Positions 34,594 through 44,711 of a DNA stretch of 64,000 bases are shown piece by piece. Below the pieces are notes generated by a model that ran no database searches, was not told the DNA's origin, and worked only from the letters and a program-made list of their open reading frames with translations. The stretch comes from Candidatus Chlorohelix allophototropha (GTDB lineage: Bacteria > Chloroflexota > Chloroflexia > Chloroheliales > Chloroheliaceae): NCBI RefSeq assembly GCF_030389965.1, contig NZ_CP128399.1, positions 806,001 to 870,000 on the forward strand, written 5' to 3'. A program made the translations under genes and the position numbers. Numbering within the stretch: the stretch's first letter is position 1; every line of letters starts with the position of its first letter.

Positions 34594-37590
34594 ATGGCGG
34601 TAGTTCGCGAAAAACTCAATAACAGTTGGCTACGACGGTTACATCTTGAAGAAGGCTGGCTAAGTTTTGTGCTGCTCTTCGTGGTGGTAATGACGGTGGT
34701 ATGGTCAATACAATCAGCTCACTGGGTTGCCGGTAGCGAAGTATTATCAACTGCGGCGTTATTGGGTTTTGCGGTCGGCTTCGTGCTTGCGCGCACTCGC
34801 TTTGTACCGGCGATACTGGCGCACTCATTTATGCTAAGCGTGGGTTTGGTGTTGGTGGGTTTGTTCATCTTTCCCTATACTGACCAACGGTTTGATGAGT
34901 GGTATTACAAAATGGGTAGCACAGTTCAGAGGGTGGCGCGCTGGTTAGCTTCGGCTTTTCAGGGTCGCAACATCTCCGATGAACTGGTAGGTCTGGTAGG
35001 ACTTGCCTTTCTTTCATGGGCGTTGGCTTATATTTCAGCTTGGATGTTGTTCCGCCGCCATTCGGTGTGGTGGTCTATCAGTCCACCGCTAGTGGTGCTG
35101 CTACTTAACCTAGCTTACAACCCGCCCAATGCTCTTTTCAATTTCGCTATCTTTCTGATTGCTGCGTTGTTGTTGGTGATTCGTTTCACTGTTTTTGAAA
35201 ACCACGAACTCTGGCAGCGTGCCCGCTTATATGTAAAACCCGGCATTCTATCTTGGACACTGGGTTTAGGTTTTGGTATTACTTTTCTATTACTGGCGGT
35301 TGCTTTTGCCGCGCCCAACAGCACCGAATTTAAACCGCTACAGAACATCTTTGAACAAGTATCAGCGCCCTTTCAAAACATCCAGAACGGGGTGAATAGC
35401 TTCTTTTCTGTACCTAACGGTGGGGAAAGGCGCATTGGGCGACTCAATACCGGGTTTAATACCTTTAATAAGTCCTTTACTATCGGCGGTCCGATTTACC
35501 TCAGTAATGAACCCGTCTTGAACGTTAAAGGCACTGACCCTTCATATTTGCAAGCGGCAGTAATGGATCAATATGATGGAAAAGGCTGGGTTGCTACATA
35601 TCAGGATGTACCAGATAGTAATGAGCTGATTTTCCCGCAACTTTCGCTAGGGGTTGACCAACGCCTACCCACCAGTCCTTATACCGGACGTTTTGAGAAT
35701 ACATTGGATATTGTGCCGCTTCAATCTGGTATCGGAACGCTCTTTACCGGAGGCGAGGCAGTAAGCACCAATCGCAATACTTTGCTGGCTTTCCATTGGG
35801 AGAAAACGGTTATACGCGCTAACCTTGCTCAAATACAGTCAAAGGAAGTGGGCAAGGATGTGAACGGGCGCGCCCGGATTTTGTTGGTAGATACTACTAC
35901 CAATAAACCGATACCGCCGGATTTATTGCCGTTGATACGCTTGCTGCGGGATGCAAATACTGTGCCCGGTTTTATAGAGGTGCGCTCTAATGGCGATAGT
36001 GCGGTGATCAGAGTCGGTATCGGTGGGGTTTTTAATAGCGGTACTGCAAAAAGTCTAACGGATGGCACAATCCAATTACAAACCGGGAATTGGATTATCC
36101 GGTTGGATGGTACTGAAAGCCCCAACTTTACACATGTTTGGGCGAAACGCTCTGATAATACAATCGGTGATATTGAATATCCCCTTACAGCGCGTGGAAA
36201 TGGGGTCTTTTCTTTCGGACAATCGACTTCAGGCGCTACCCGACAAGATTTTGAAACTACTTCGATTGGTAAGAATATAAAGACAGAATTAGACCAGCTT
36301 GTAAATGCGCCTTTTCCCTCTAAAGCGGATTATTCGATTGCTAACGGCGTGCCGAACTTTTTAGCTTATGAAGGCTACCAGCCGAATTATGATGATTTGC
36401 TGGCAGTAACGGCTGCGGTAGTGCCGAGCAGTGGTGATAGTTATCGCACTGTCGCCCTGCGCTACAGGGCTGACGAGCAATCTCTGCGCAGTGTTTCTAC
36501 CACTACCGCAGCAACACGCGGTAGAGCAGCTATTAGCCCGCAATATCCTGACTGGGTTAAAGAGCGCTACCTGCAACTGCCTGATACTGTGCCGCAGCGC
36601 GTGAAAGACCTAGCTAAGCAGATTACCGCCGGAAAAACCAATGATTACGATAAGGCGAAAGCGATTGAAGCTTACCTACGTACTTTTAAATATAATCTCC
36701 AAGCAGGCTTCACTCCAGATGGACGCGATGTGGTAGATTACTTGCTGTTTGATAGCAAGGAAGGCTATTGTGTGCATTTCTCCACAGCTTTCACCGTTAT
36801 GATGCGTTCGATAGGCGTACCTTCGCGGGTGGTTACAGGCTTTGTCGGCGGTGAGCCGGACAAACAGAATGGTGGTTATTTAGTGCGGGCTTCGGCAGCC
36901 CATGCATGGCCTCAGGTATTCTTTTCTGGGATTGGTTGGGTTAACTTTGAGCCGACTCCAGCTTATAGCCCGATTGTTCGCCCTGCCGATCCTGCTTCGG
37001 TAGCGCCACTGCCAACTCCCACGCCCGAAGCAACAGTTGTCACGACTCCTACAGCAGCACCGCTCACACCTGCGCCAACTACTACCGCGCCTAACCCGAC
37101 CAATTCGGCTGTTGCTGGCTCAGCCGGAACAGGAACTCAAGGTGCACAGGTTAGTATCGAGATTCCATTCTGGGTGTATTTGATTTTAGCTTTGCTGGTT
37201 GCTACCGCTGCAATATATTTTGGATTCAAGGCGTGGTACAGACGACAATTTGTACTCAATGATACTTCCCCGCGTGCCGTATATGCTCGTTTGTTGCTTA
37301 CAGCCCGGAAAGCTGGTTTGCCCAACCGCCAAACCATGACCCCTTATGAGTATTCACGCTTCCTATCAAGCTATTTGCCGGATGCCTCAAATTCGCTAGA
37401 GCAACTTACTAGCCGATACGTGCGCGCGCGCTATAGCCAGCAAGGCGAAGCGCATTTAGCAACAATGGAGCATACATCGGAAACAGAAGTTAGTGGCGCA
37501 TGGCAAGCCTATATGCATACTCTTTTAACGTTTCGCAAACAACGGTTGCTAGAACGCCTGACTCCACGCTTTTTGCAAAAACATAAATAG
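34594..37590 (+). CDS. membrane transglutaminase-like protein (TgpA type)
   Basis: In this 998-residue protein, residues about 20-240 hold several membrane helices (DUF3488-like). A large extracytoplasmic region follows. The transglutaminase core has Cys about 726 in EGYCVHFSTAF, His about 769 in ASAAHAWPQVF and the acid in WVNFEPTPAY. A Thr/Pro-rich stretch (about 810-850) precedes a last membrane helix (about 862-885). A DUF4129-like cytoplasmic tail follows (RAVYARLLLTARKAGLPNRQ, TPYEYSRFL). The catalytic triad looks complete. It ends the three-gene operon. Confidence 0.92.
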   Translation: MAVVREKLNNSWLRRLHLEEGWLSFVLLFVVVMTVVWSIQSAHWVAGSEVLSTAALLGFAVGFVLARTRFVPAILAHSFMLSVGLVLVGLFIFPYTDQRFDEWYYKMGSTVQRVARWLASAFQGRNISDELVGLVGLAFLSWALAYISAWMLFRRHSVWWSISPPLVVLLLNLAYNPPNALFNFAIFLIAALLLVIRFTVFENHELWQRARLYVKPGILSWTLGLGFGITFLLLAVAFAAPNSTEFKPLQNIFEQVSAPFQNIQNGVNSFFSVPNGGERRIGRLNTGFNTFNKSFTIGGPIYLSNEPVLNVKGTDPSYLQAAVMDQYDGKGWVATYQDVPDSNELIFPQLSLGVDQRLPTSPYTGRFENTLDIVPLQSGIGTLFTGGEAVSTNRNTLLAFHWEKTVIRANLAQIQSKEVGKDVNGRARILLVDTTTNKPIPPDLLPLIRLLRDANTVPGFIEVRSNGDSAVIRVGIGGVFNSGTAKSLTDGTIQLQTGNWIIRLDGTESPNFTHVWAKRSDNTIGDIEYPLTARGNGVFSFGQSTSGATRQDFETTSIGKNIKTELDQLVNAPFPSKADYSIANGVPNFLAYEGYQPNYDDLLAVTAAVVPSSGDSYRTVALRYRADEQSLRSVSTTTAATRGRAAISPQYPDWVKERYLQLPDTVPQRVKDLAKQITAGKTNDYDKAKAIEAYLRTFKYNLQAGFTPDGRDVVDYLLFDSKEGYCVHFSTAFTVMMRSIGVPSRVVTGFVGGEPDKQNGGYLVRASAAHAWPQVFFSGIGWVNFEPTPAYSPIVRPADPASVAPLPTPTPEATVVTTPTAAPLTPAPTTTAPNPTNSAVAGSAGTGTQGAQVSIEIPFWVYLILALLVATAAIYFGFKAWYRRQFVLNDTSPRAVYARLLLTARKAGLPNRQTMTPYEYSRFLSSYLPDASNSLEQLTSRYVRARYSQQGEAHLATMEHTSETEVSGAWQAYMHTLLTFRKQRLLERLTPRFLQKHK

Positions 37591-38012
37591 TTTTTTGTAG
37601 GCGAGCTAAAAATATTGCAATTACCCTGTTTCAAATACACTTGCTCTTGTTAATTATGTCAGTTATGCTAAAATGAAGTAAGATACTTGTGTTGGTAGTT
37701 TTGTTGACCAATCCACCCTTCCATGTTGCTTATCATTTTGAACCTAATATTATCTAGTAAGCCCCTATTTGTAGTATATTAGCCTCACAAAAACAATCCT
37801 CCAGACTAATGTTTATATAGCCTATTTACTGCGTTTCTCTTTCCAAAATAGTATAGCTATCCCACAGGGCTTTGCAGAAGTAGCTCAAATTATTATTAAT
37901 TTTCCTTGAACAAGACTTGCTGAAGCCGTCATATTGCTTTGTTCCTGCTTCCGGCGCGTGCAAGCCGTGAATTTTAAGCGATTGTAGAAGTCATTGGAAA
38001 GGAGATTGAGTT
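37591..38012. other. 422-bp intergenic region before the cytochrome b operon
   Basis: AT-rich, with no credible gene. A possible promoter TTGCTC (37641-37646), 17 bases, TATGCT (37664-37669) points right but lies about 345 bases before the next gene. GGAAAGGAG before 38013 is the ribosome site of the small membrane protein gene. Confidence 0.4.
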
Positions 38013-38213
38013 ATGGATGGTCCTACCCAGTATTTGCAATGGGGCTTTATACAAATTTCAATTGCTAATCTGATTGTGATTGGCTTGCTGATTGTAGTGT
38101 TTGCGCTCGCCGTAATAGCTAGGCGGGGAGAAAAGAACCGCCCCTCTACCCTCGAAGCCTTACCTCTTTCTATAAATGAGAAGGTAGCCAAAGAAACCGA
38201 GGTGAACTTATGA
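38013..38213 (+). CDS. small single-pass membrane protein, cytochrome b partner
   Basis: This 66-residue protein has one membrane helix (ISIANLIVIGLLIVVFALAV, about residues 16-35) followed by RRGEKN and a charged cytoplasmic tail. It has a strong GGAAAGGAG ribosome site. Its stop codon overlaps the start of the cytochrome b gene (ATGA), so the two are made together. It is likely a small subunit of the cytochrome b complex, comparable in size to the small subunits of bc/b6f complexes, but I do not recognise the family. Confidence 0.75.
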   Translation: MDGPTQYLQWGFIQISIANLIVIGLLIVVFALAVIARRGEKNRPSTLEALPLSINEKVAKETEVNL

Positions 38214-39841
38214 ACTTGACAGGTGCCCTTCGCAAAAAGGTGAGCGCTTGGATGCCACTGGAAGATTTGCTACCAGATGAACTACCTGCCTATGTGCGCT
38301 CTCCCGCCTATTTCTTCGGTGTCGCCGCTCTATCAAGTATGGTGCTTTTGATATTATCAGGAATTGTGCTGGCAATATTTGGACCGCATTGGTGGCATGC
38401 AGATGGGGTGGGTCATTTTGTGAATAGCCTCCATTTCTGGTGCTCCGAGTTATTTTTCTTCACCCTAACGTTACACCTATGGACGGAGTTCTTCAAAGGG
38501 TCCTGGCGACATGGACGGCGCTTGACATGGGTGGTGGGTGGCATTGGTTTTGCGCTGTGCATCGGCACAGCTTTTACCGGCTATCTGTCACAGACTAATT
38601 TTAGCTCACAGTGGATTGGGGTAGAAGCCAAGGACGCATTGAATGCAACTGGCATTGGAGCATTCTTTAATGTGCTGAATTTCGGGCAGATATACGGTTT
38701 CCATATTATGCTACTGCCTTTAATACTGGTACTGCTAGTTGGGTTTCACCTGTTGCAGGTGCGTATTCGTGGGGTAGTGCGACCCTACGCCGCGAAACCG
38801 CAAGAGGAACGTGAAGTGGAGAAGCTATGGAAACATAAGAAACCGAAGAAGGGTAGCACGGCAAACGAGGAATCTCCACCTATGCCATCTGACCAACGCA
38901 GATACTATCGGGGAGTACGGATGATGCCCTACGACCTAATCCGGGAAGGACTATTTGCGCTACTAGGGGTGTTTATTGTGAGCGTAGTGCTGGCAGCTAT
39001 TTTTTCCTCTCCTGACGAGCCACCGTTGACTTTGCAATCATATTCACAACAAAGCCCTGTGCCTTTTATCACAACCGCTATGAACGAATTAAGTGGCGTG
39101 GGAGAAATTGGGCAGTATGGTCCTCCCTATAACAATAGTAACGGTGCGGTGCAGTCTATCGGATCAATTTCATTGCAGACTCTCGCGGGTGTAACAGTTC
39201 CTGTGGACGTAGCAAAGTTCTATGTGCTTGAACCGCTCTCTATTGCAGCTATTTCTGACCCAGACTTGGCGAGTGCGCTTCAGACATTTAGCGCTGCTTC
39301 GGACAAACAACAGGCAGATTGGGAAGATGCTTATACAAAGGCACTTCCTGATGCGAAGGTTAGTTCAGGTAATTTGGTTCTAGCTGATGGTGATTATGGT
39401 CCTCTGCCTGTGATGATGAATCGTTTATTGGGATTGGGTACAAGTGGGGCGTTAGACGGACTGTTGCTGCGGAGTGGGGGTTTTTATCAAAACGATTTTA
39501 CAAAGCCTTTGCTGTTTCTCTCAGAGGACGCGCTTTCCACACGAGCAGAGCAGTTGAACTTGTTAGGCTCACAGTGGGGTATGATGAACGAAACGGGTAA
39601 TTACCCCGGTCAGGCATGGCTGTGGTTATATACGTTTTGGTATCAAGTACCGCCCTTCAATACTTCTTCCAACGCAGATTTGCTGGTGTCGATTATAATG
39701 GCGATTCTGACGGCGATACTAATATTCTTGCCTTTCCTACCGTTTATTAACCGGGTGCCCTATTATCTGGGAATACACCGGCTGATTTGGCGGGAATATT
39801 ACAAGGACGTAAAGAAAGCGCAAATACCTGAACCTGTCTAA
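38210..39841 (+). CDS. b6-type cytochrome b with unusual C-terminal half
   Basis: In this 543-residue protein, residues about 25-210 match the four-helix heme-binding half of cytochrome b. Paired heme ligands are His75/His89 (14 apart) and His165/His180 (15 apart); the 15-residue spacing is that of cytochrome b6. The C-terminal half has one helix (about 240-265), SPDEPP, a non-membrane region of roughly 190 residues and a final helix (SIIMAILTAILIFLPFLPFI). The quinol-oxidation PEWY motif expected after the SPDEPP region is absent. No Rieske or c-type cytochrome gene is nearby. It is heme-binding and membrane-bound with confidence; whether it oxidises quinol is uncertain. Confidence 0.85.
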   Translation: MNLTGALRKKVSAWMPLEDLLPDELPAYVRSPAYFFGVAALSSMVLLILSGIVLAIFGPHWWHADGVGHFVNSLHFWCSELFFFTLTLHLWTEFFKGSWRHGRRLTWVVGGIGFALCIGTAFTGYLSQTNFSSQWIGVEAKDALNATGIGAFFNVLNFGQIYGFHIMLLPLILVLLVGFHLLQVRIRGVVRPYAAKPQEEREVEKLWKHKKPKKGSTANEESPPMPSDQRRYYRGVRMMPYDLIREGLFALLGVFIVSVVLAAIFSSPDEPPLTLQSYSQQSPVPFITTAMNELSGVGEIGQYGPPYNNSNGAVQSIGSISLQTLAGVTVPVDVAKFYVLEPLSIAAISDPDLASALQTFSAASDKQQADWEDAYTKALPDAKVSSGNLVLADGDYGPLPVMMNRLLGLGTSGALDGLLLRSGGFYQNDFTKPLLFLSEDALSTRAEQLNLLGSQWGMMNETGNYPGQAWLWLYTFWYQVPPFNTSSNADLLVSIIMAILTAILIFLPFLPFINRVPYYLGIHRLIWREYYKDVKKAQIPEPV

Positions 39842-39849
39842 GCTCTTAA

Positions 39850-39877
39850 ACCCCCCTTCTCTTACAAGGAGGGGGGT
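39850..39877 (+). terminator. GC-rich hairpin after the cytochrome b gene
   Basis: ACCCCCCTT pairs with AAGG(A)GGGGGGT-type sequence with a small bulge and a 7-base loop, 9 bases after the stop codon. No T-run follows, so termination strength is uncertain. It may be a dispersed intergenic repeat. Confidence 0.4.
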
Positions 39878-39923
39878 GCAAAGTCCTCTATCATTCTTAC
39901 AATACTAATTATATTTCTGGCGA

Positions 39924-39959
39924 TTTACAATTCCCCATCACCGCTAAAATCTATATAAT
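39924..39959 (+). promoter_or_regulatory. candidate promoter region of the NRPS operon
   Basis: TTTACA (39924-39929) lies upstream of TAAAAT (39945-39950, 15-base gap) and a perfect TATAAT (39954-39959, 24-base gap). Neither spacing is ideal. The TATAAT lies 57 bases before the NRPS ATG at 40017. Confidence 0.3.
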
Positions 39960-40016
39960 GCCAATTGAGCTATCATCACCCATTATTTGATATACCCAAA
40001 GAATCGGCAAAGACAA

Positions 40017-43000
40017 ATGGGCGAAAATAACAATCTAGCCAACCGTATCGCTGCACTTTCACCGGAAAAACGCGCTCTTCTGCAAAAAATGAGTGTTGAA
40101 AAGCGAACGCCGCCAATTCCGGATTATTCGATTTTCCCGCAAACTCATACAGGCATTGTTCCTGTTTCTTTTGCACAGGAACAACTTTGGTTTCTTTATC
40201 AGCTAGACCCCGCACGTCTTGATTACAACATGCCGGCAGCCCTACGCCTACAGGGTGAACTTAATGTGGTTGCGATGGAATCAAGCCTACATGAAATTGT
40301 GCAACGTCACGAAATATTAAGAACCAACTTTAAGCTAGTGGATAGCTCTCCGGCTCAAATAATCGCACCTACTAGGGGATTACCTGTAAAGAATTTTGAT
40401 TTACACTCTTTGCCGCCGGAGGAACGAGAGCAGCAAGCGCAAAAGCTTCTTGAAAGTGAAGCTCTCCGACCTTTTGACCTTGAGAATGGCTCACTTATAC
40501 GCGCTTGCCTCCTAAAGCTGAATCAGGCAGAGCATATACTTTTGCTGGTAGCGCATCATATAATTTTTGATGCAGTATCCATAGATATATTTACGCGAGA
40601 ACTGGCGCAACTTTACGAGAATTTTCCCAATGAAAGTAAGGAAGTAACGCAACCTCCTTTGCCCATACAATATGCCGATTATGCCCGCTGGCAGCGTCAA
40701 TGGCTAAGTGGTGAAAGGCTGGAAAAACTTACCCAATACTGGGTCAAACATTTGGGTGGTTCGTTACCATTGCTGGAATTGCCTACCGACCATCCCCGCC
40801 CCGCTTCGCCTACCCTACACATCCAGACAAAACGCTTTGTTTTAGCGCAAGAGCTAACTAATAAGCTGAGTAATTTAGGCAAAAATAATAAAGCCTCTCT
40901 GTTTATGGTTTTGTTAGCCGCTTTTAATGTATTACTGCACCGCTATAGCGGACAAGAAGATATATTAGTCGGTGTGCCAATTGCTAACCGAACTCAGCCA
41001 GAGCTTAGCCAATTAATCGGGTATTTTACCAACACCTTAGTAATACGCTCTAATTTGTCCGCTAATCCAAGCTTTGAGGCTTTGCTTGAAAAAGTGCGGG
41101 ATGTCACGCTAGCGGCTTACGAACATCAAGATTTACCGTTTGCAAAGCTGATAGAAATCTTGCGCCCAAAGCGTGAGTCAGGCTATTACCCGTTGGTAAG
41201 GGTTGCTTTTTCCCATCAGAATAATGCCCCATCTCAGGCAATGCTACCCGGTCTGAAAGCAACAAACATTGAAATCAGCAATGGTTATTCTTCTTTTGAT
41301 TTGGCGATGATGCTTCAGGAGGAGAACGGCGTAACTAGGGGAAACCTGCTATATAGCCAAGAGCTTTTTGAATCAGCCACAATTGATGAAATGCTTGAGA
41401 ATTTCAGGCTAATACTGGAAACTATTTCCACCAAGCCTGAAGCACAGCTTTCGGAATTGCCCCTGACTATCAAACCCTCAATTGCGAAAGAATCAAACCT
41501 GACGGCAAATCAGCTTTTGGTGTGGTTGGGTCAGCAATTACAGCCGAATTTGCCAATTTATAACGAAATAATGCTGTTCACCATTAATGGCGCACTTGAT
41601 GTGGGGCGTTTTCAAGCCGCCTTTCAGGGGTTAGCGCAACGTAACGCCTCCCTCCGCACCGTTATTCAAGAGCTAAACGGTATTCCACAACAGGCTTTCA
41701 ACGCCAATGTTAGCTATAAACTGGATTGTCAGGATTTTTCAAAAGAAGCTCATCCCGCTGATGCCCTTGATAAATTTGTTAGCGAAAGGGGCAGAATATC
41801 TTTTGATTTCAAAGAGCGTTTATTTGATACTGCCCTTATAAAACTTTCCGAAGATAAGTTTGCTTGGTATCTTTGCCTGCACCAGTTAATAACCGATGGC
41901 TGGACTTTCGCTTTATTGTATCGCCGTATGTCTGAGATATATGACTCACTGACGAGCAGTGAGGAAATCAAGCAAGAAGCCTATCCCGACTATTCAGAGT
42001 TCATAGAATATGAAGCTGCTTATCGGAAATCTGCCCAGTTTTCAAAAGCGACAAATTATTGGGATGAGAAACTAAAGAAGGGATATAGTCCGGTCTCTTT
42101 TTACAGCCGTCCCAGTCTCGAAAGAGCAAGCAAGGTTGAAAGGGTAACTGTTGAACTTGGCAGCGAGCGCACTCAGGCTATAAAGGCGATTGCTACACAG
42201 AAGGGCTTTGCTGCTTTAACCCAAGATATGGCGCTTTCCAACCTTTTCACTATGCTATTCCTTGCCTATCTTTATCGGATAAGCGGCAACCCGGTTTATT
42301 CATTGGGCGTACCTTTCCACAATCGCAATACAAAGCCCTTGAAAGAAATAACCGGATTGGTGATGACTGTTTGCCCGTTGCGGGTGGAAATTCAACCGGG
42401 CGAAACCTTTCTTTCGCTGGCGGGAAAGGTACAGGCTGAGTTGCGGCAGACCCTCCAATTTTCACAGTATGTTACCCACAACTCTCCTCAGCGTAAAACT
42501 TACGACCTGATGTTTAATTATCTCAATGCCACTTACGATAATTTCGCGGGTATGACAGCCGAAGTAAGCCTTCCTAATTCGGGCTTTGAGAATAACAGCC
42601 TTTCCCTACAGGTACAGCATTTTGCGCGTGACAAAGGGTTGGTGCTGTATTTTGATTTCAACTGTGACCTCTTTTCGCCCGAAAATAAGCAACGTGCCAT
42701 TCGCCATTTTACCGCGATGCTCGATATATTTTTGAGTGATACCAATCGGGCAATCGGTCAGATTGAATTGCTGGATTCTCAAGAGGTTCAAATACTCCGC
42801 AAATTTAATGCAGCAAGCACACAATACCAGAAGGACAAACCTGTTTTCCGGCTGTTTGAAGAACATGCCGCCCTAAACCCTAACGCGCTTGCGCTAGAGT
42901 CAGGCTCTAGCAAAATGAGCTACCGCGAGTTAAATATTCGGGCAAACCGTTTAGCTTACCATTTACAACGAATTGGAATTAAGCCGGATTCGGTGGTAGG

Positions 43001-44711
43001 GCTATGTTTGGAGCGTTCTCCTGAAGCATTAATAGGGATAATAGGTATTCAGAAAGCGGGCGGGGCTTACCTGTATCTTGACCCACAACTTCCCGCCGAA
43101 CGGCGCGAGTTTATGTTGAAAGAAGCAAAGGTGCATGCGCTTGTCACCGCTTCAGAGCTTTACCCGCTATCACCGGAGTATCTTGAGCATGTGGTTTATC
43201 TGACCGATTTTGGCGATGCTGAGATACCAATAGAAAACCCGCCAACTAGGGTTCACCCGGAGAATTTGGCATATGTGGTTTATACTTCCGGTTCAACCGG
43301 AACACCCAAAGGGGTAATGGTCTCACATGCTGCGCTACTGAATTTTACAGAAGCAGCACGACAATTGTATGCAATCACACCGCAGGATAGGGTTTTGCAA
43401 TTTGCTTCGTTGAGCTTCGATACCTCGGCGGAGGAGATATTCCCATGCCTTGCCAGTGGCGGGACTTTGGTGTTGGGTGGGAAAGATATGCTTGAAACGC
43501 CCCGCGCTTTTTTCCAGAAATGCTATGAATTGCGCATTACGGTGCTGGATTTACCCACCGCTTATTGGCACATATTGGCAGCCGAAGTGCGTATCATTGA
43601 CCCGGTTTTATTTTCAAAGTTGCGTCTAGTTATAATCGGCGGAGAGGAAGCGTACCCTACGGCTATGCTTGCGTGGCAAAGTGCAGTGGGCGATAGGGTT
43701 AAATTGCTCAACACCTACGGGCCTACCGAAGCAACTATTGTAACAACCCTTGCTGATTTGCGCGAAGTTGGAACGGGCATAGTACCCATCGGTAAAGTTA
43801 TACCGAATACAAGGGCTTACATATTAAGCCCCGAAATGCTACAGATGCCGATCGGCGCACCCGGTGAATTATATTTGTCAGGTAGCGGGTTGGCGCGTGG
43901 CTACATTAATCAGCCGGATACTACCGCCTCTGTGTTTGTGTCTGACCCTTTCAGTGAACAAAGCGGGGCGAGAATGTACCGCACCGGAGATATGGCGCGT
44001 TATCTACCAGATGGAAACATTGAATATCTGGGTAGGCGCGACCGACAGCTAAAAGTGAGAGGCTTTAGGATAGAACCGGGCGAAATCGAAGCGGTATTGA
44101 CCAGCCATCCGCTAGTTCGAGAGGCAGCAGTGCTATACTCTCATAATCAAGGTCGCTTGGTGGCGTACTTTGCAGCAAATAGCGCAGAAGCTTCTATAGT
44201 AGAAGAATTACGCCATTTTCTTGCGCGAAAATTGCCCTCTTACATGATTCCTACTCAACTTGTACAGCTTGAAGCCATGCCCCTGACAACCAATGGGAAA
44301 ATCAATCGGAATCTTCTGCCAGAACCCTTACCGGAAAGCAACAATAGGGGTATCGCGCCACGCACTTTTGAAGAAAGCCTAATTGCCCAAATTTGGGCTA
44401 ATTTACTGGGGCTGAAAGCAGACCAAATCTCGGTTTTTGATAATTTCTTTGAATTGGGCGGTCACTCTTTGCTAGGCACTCAGCTAATTTCTAAGCTAAA
44501 TAATCTTTTCGGGGTGAAAACCCCCTTACAGGCTTTGTTTGATAACCCGACTATAGACGGCTTGATGTTGGCAATTAGCCTTAGTAAGGCACAACAGCTT
44601 GCAAAGGAAAATTTATTGCTATTACTGGATGAACTTGAATATTTGGACGAAGAAGAAATAAAGATAGCTCTTGGTGAGGAATCTCCATTTTCAAATGAAC
44701 AAATCAATTGA
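40017..44711 (+). CDS. nonribosomal peptide synthetase, C-C-A-T
   Basis: This is a 1564-residue NRPS. Condensation domain 1 (about residues 41-480) has AHHIIFDAVS. Condensation-like domain 2 (about 495-918) has LHQLITDGW, in which the catalytic second His of HHxxxDG is Gln. The adenylation domain (about 945-1435) has YTSGSTGTPKGVMVSH, NTYGPTEATI, YRTGDMARY and the lysine of NGKINRNLL. A carrier domain follows (Ser about 1484 in GGHSLL). Reading the ten specificity positions by eye gives D-T-E-D-I-G-T-I-V-K; the acidic 239 and 278 positions hint at a basic amino acid. The chosen start lacks a strong ribosome site. The 17-base overlap with the next gene marks an operon. Confidence 0.93.
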   Translation: MGENNNLANRIAALSPEKRALLQKMSVEKRTPPIPDYSIFPQTHTGIVPVSFAQEQLWFLYQLDPARLDYNMPAALRLQGELNVVAMESSLHEIVQRHEILRTNFKLVDSSPAQIIAPTRGLPVKNFDLHSLPPEEREQQAQKLLESEALRPFDLENGSLIRACLLKLNQAEHILLLVAHHIIFDAVSIDIFTRELAQLYENFPNESKEVTQPPLPIQYADYARWQRQWLSGERLEKLTQYWVKHLGGSLPLLELPTDHPRPASPTLHIQTKRFVLAQELTNKLSNLGKNNKASLFMVLLAAFNVLLHRYSGQEDILVGVPIANRTQPELSQLIGYFTNTLVIRSNLSANPSFEALLEKVRDVTLAAYEHQDLPFAKLIEILRPKRESGYYPLVRVAFSHQNNAPSQAMLPGLKATNIEISNGYSSFDLAMMLQEENGVTRGNLLYSQELFESATIDEMLENFRLILETISTKPEAQLSELPLTIKPSIAKESNLTANQLLVWLGQQLQPNLPIYNEIMLFTINGALDVGRFQAAFQGLAQRNASLRTVIQELNGIPQQAFNANVSYKLDCQDFSKEAHPADALDKFVSERGRISFDFKERLFDTALIKLSEDKFAWYLCLHQLITDGWTFALLYRRMSEIYDSLTSSEEIKQEAYPDYSEFIEYEAAYRKSAQFSKATNYWDEKLKKGYSPVSFYSRPSLERASKVERVTVELGSERTQAIKAIATQKGFAALTQDMALSNLFTMLFLAYLYRISGNPVYSLGVPFHNRNTKPLKEITGLVMTVCPLRVEIQPGETFLSLAGKVQAELRQTLQFSQYVTHNSPQRKTYDLMFNYLNATYDNFAGMTAEVSLPNSGFENNSLSLQVQHFARDKGLVLYFDFNCDLFSPENKQRAIRHFTAMLDIFLSDTNRAIGQIELLDSQEVQILRKFNAASTQYQKDKPVFRLFEEHAALNPNALALESGSSKMSYRELNIRANRLAYHLQRIGIKPDSVVGLCLERSPEALIGIIGIQKAGGAYLYLDPQLPAERREFMLKEAKVHALVTASELYPLSPEYLEHVVYLTDFGDAEIPIENPPTRVHPENLAYVVYTSGSTGTPKGVMVSHAALLNFTEAARQLYAITPQDRVLQFASLSFDTSAEEIFPCLASGGTLVLGGKDMLETPRAFFQKCYELRITVLDLPTAYWHILAAEVRIIDPVLFSKLRLVIIGGEEAYPTAMLAWQSAVGDRVKLLNTYGPTEATIVTTLADLREVGTGIVPIGKVIPNTRAYILSPEMLQMPIGAPGELYLSGSGLARGYINQPDTTASVFVSDPFSEQSGARMYRTGDMARYLPDGNIEYLGRRDRQLKVRGFRIEPGEIEAVLTSHPLVREAAVLYSHNQGRLVAYFAANSAEASIVEELRHFLARKLPSYMIPTQLVQLEAMPLTTNGKINRNLLPEPLPESNNRGIAPRTFEESLIAQIWANLLGLKADQISVFDNFFELGGHSLLGTQLISKLNNLFGVKTPLQALFDNPTIDGLMLAISLSKAQQLAKENLLLLLDELEYLDEEEIKIALGEESPFSNEQIN

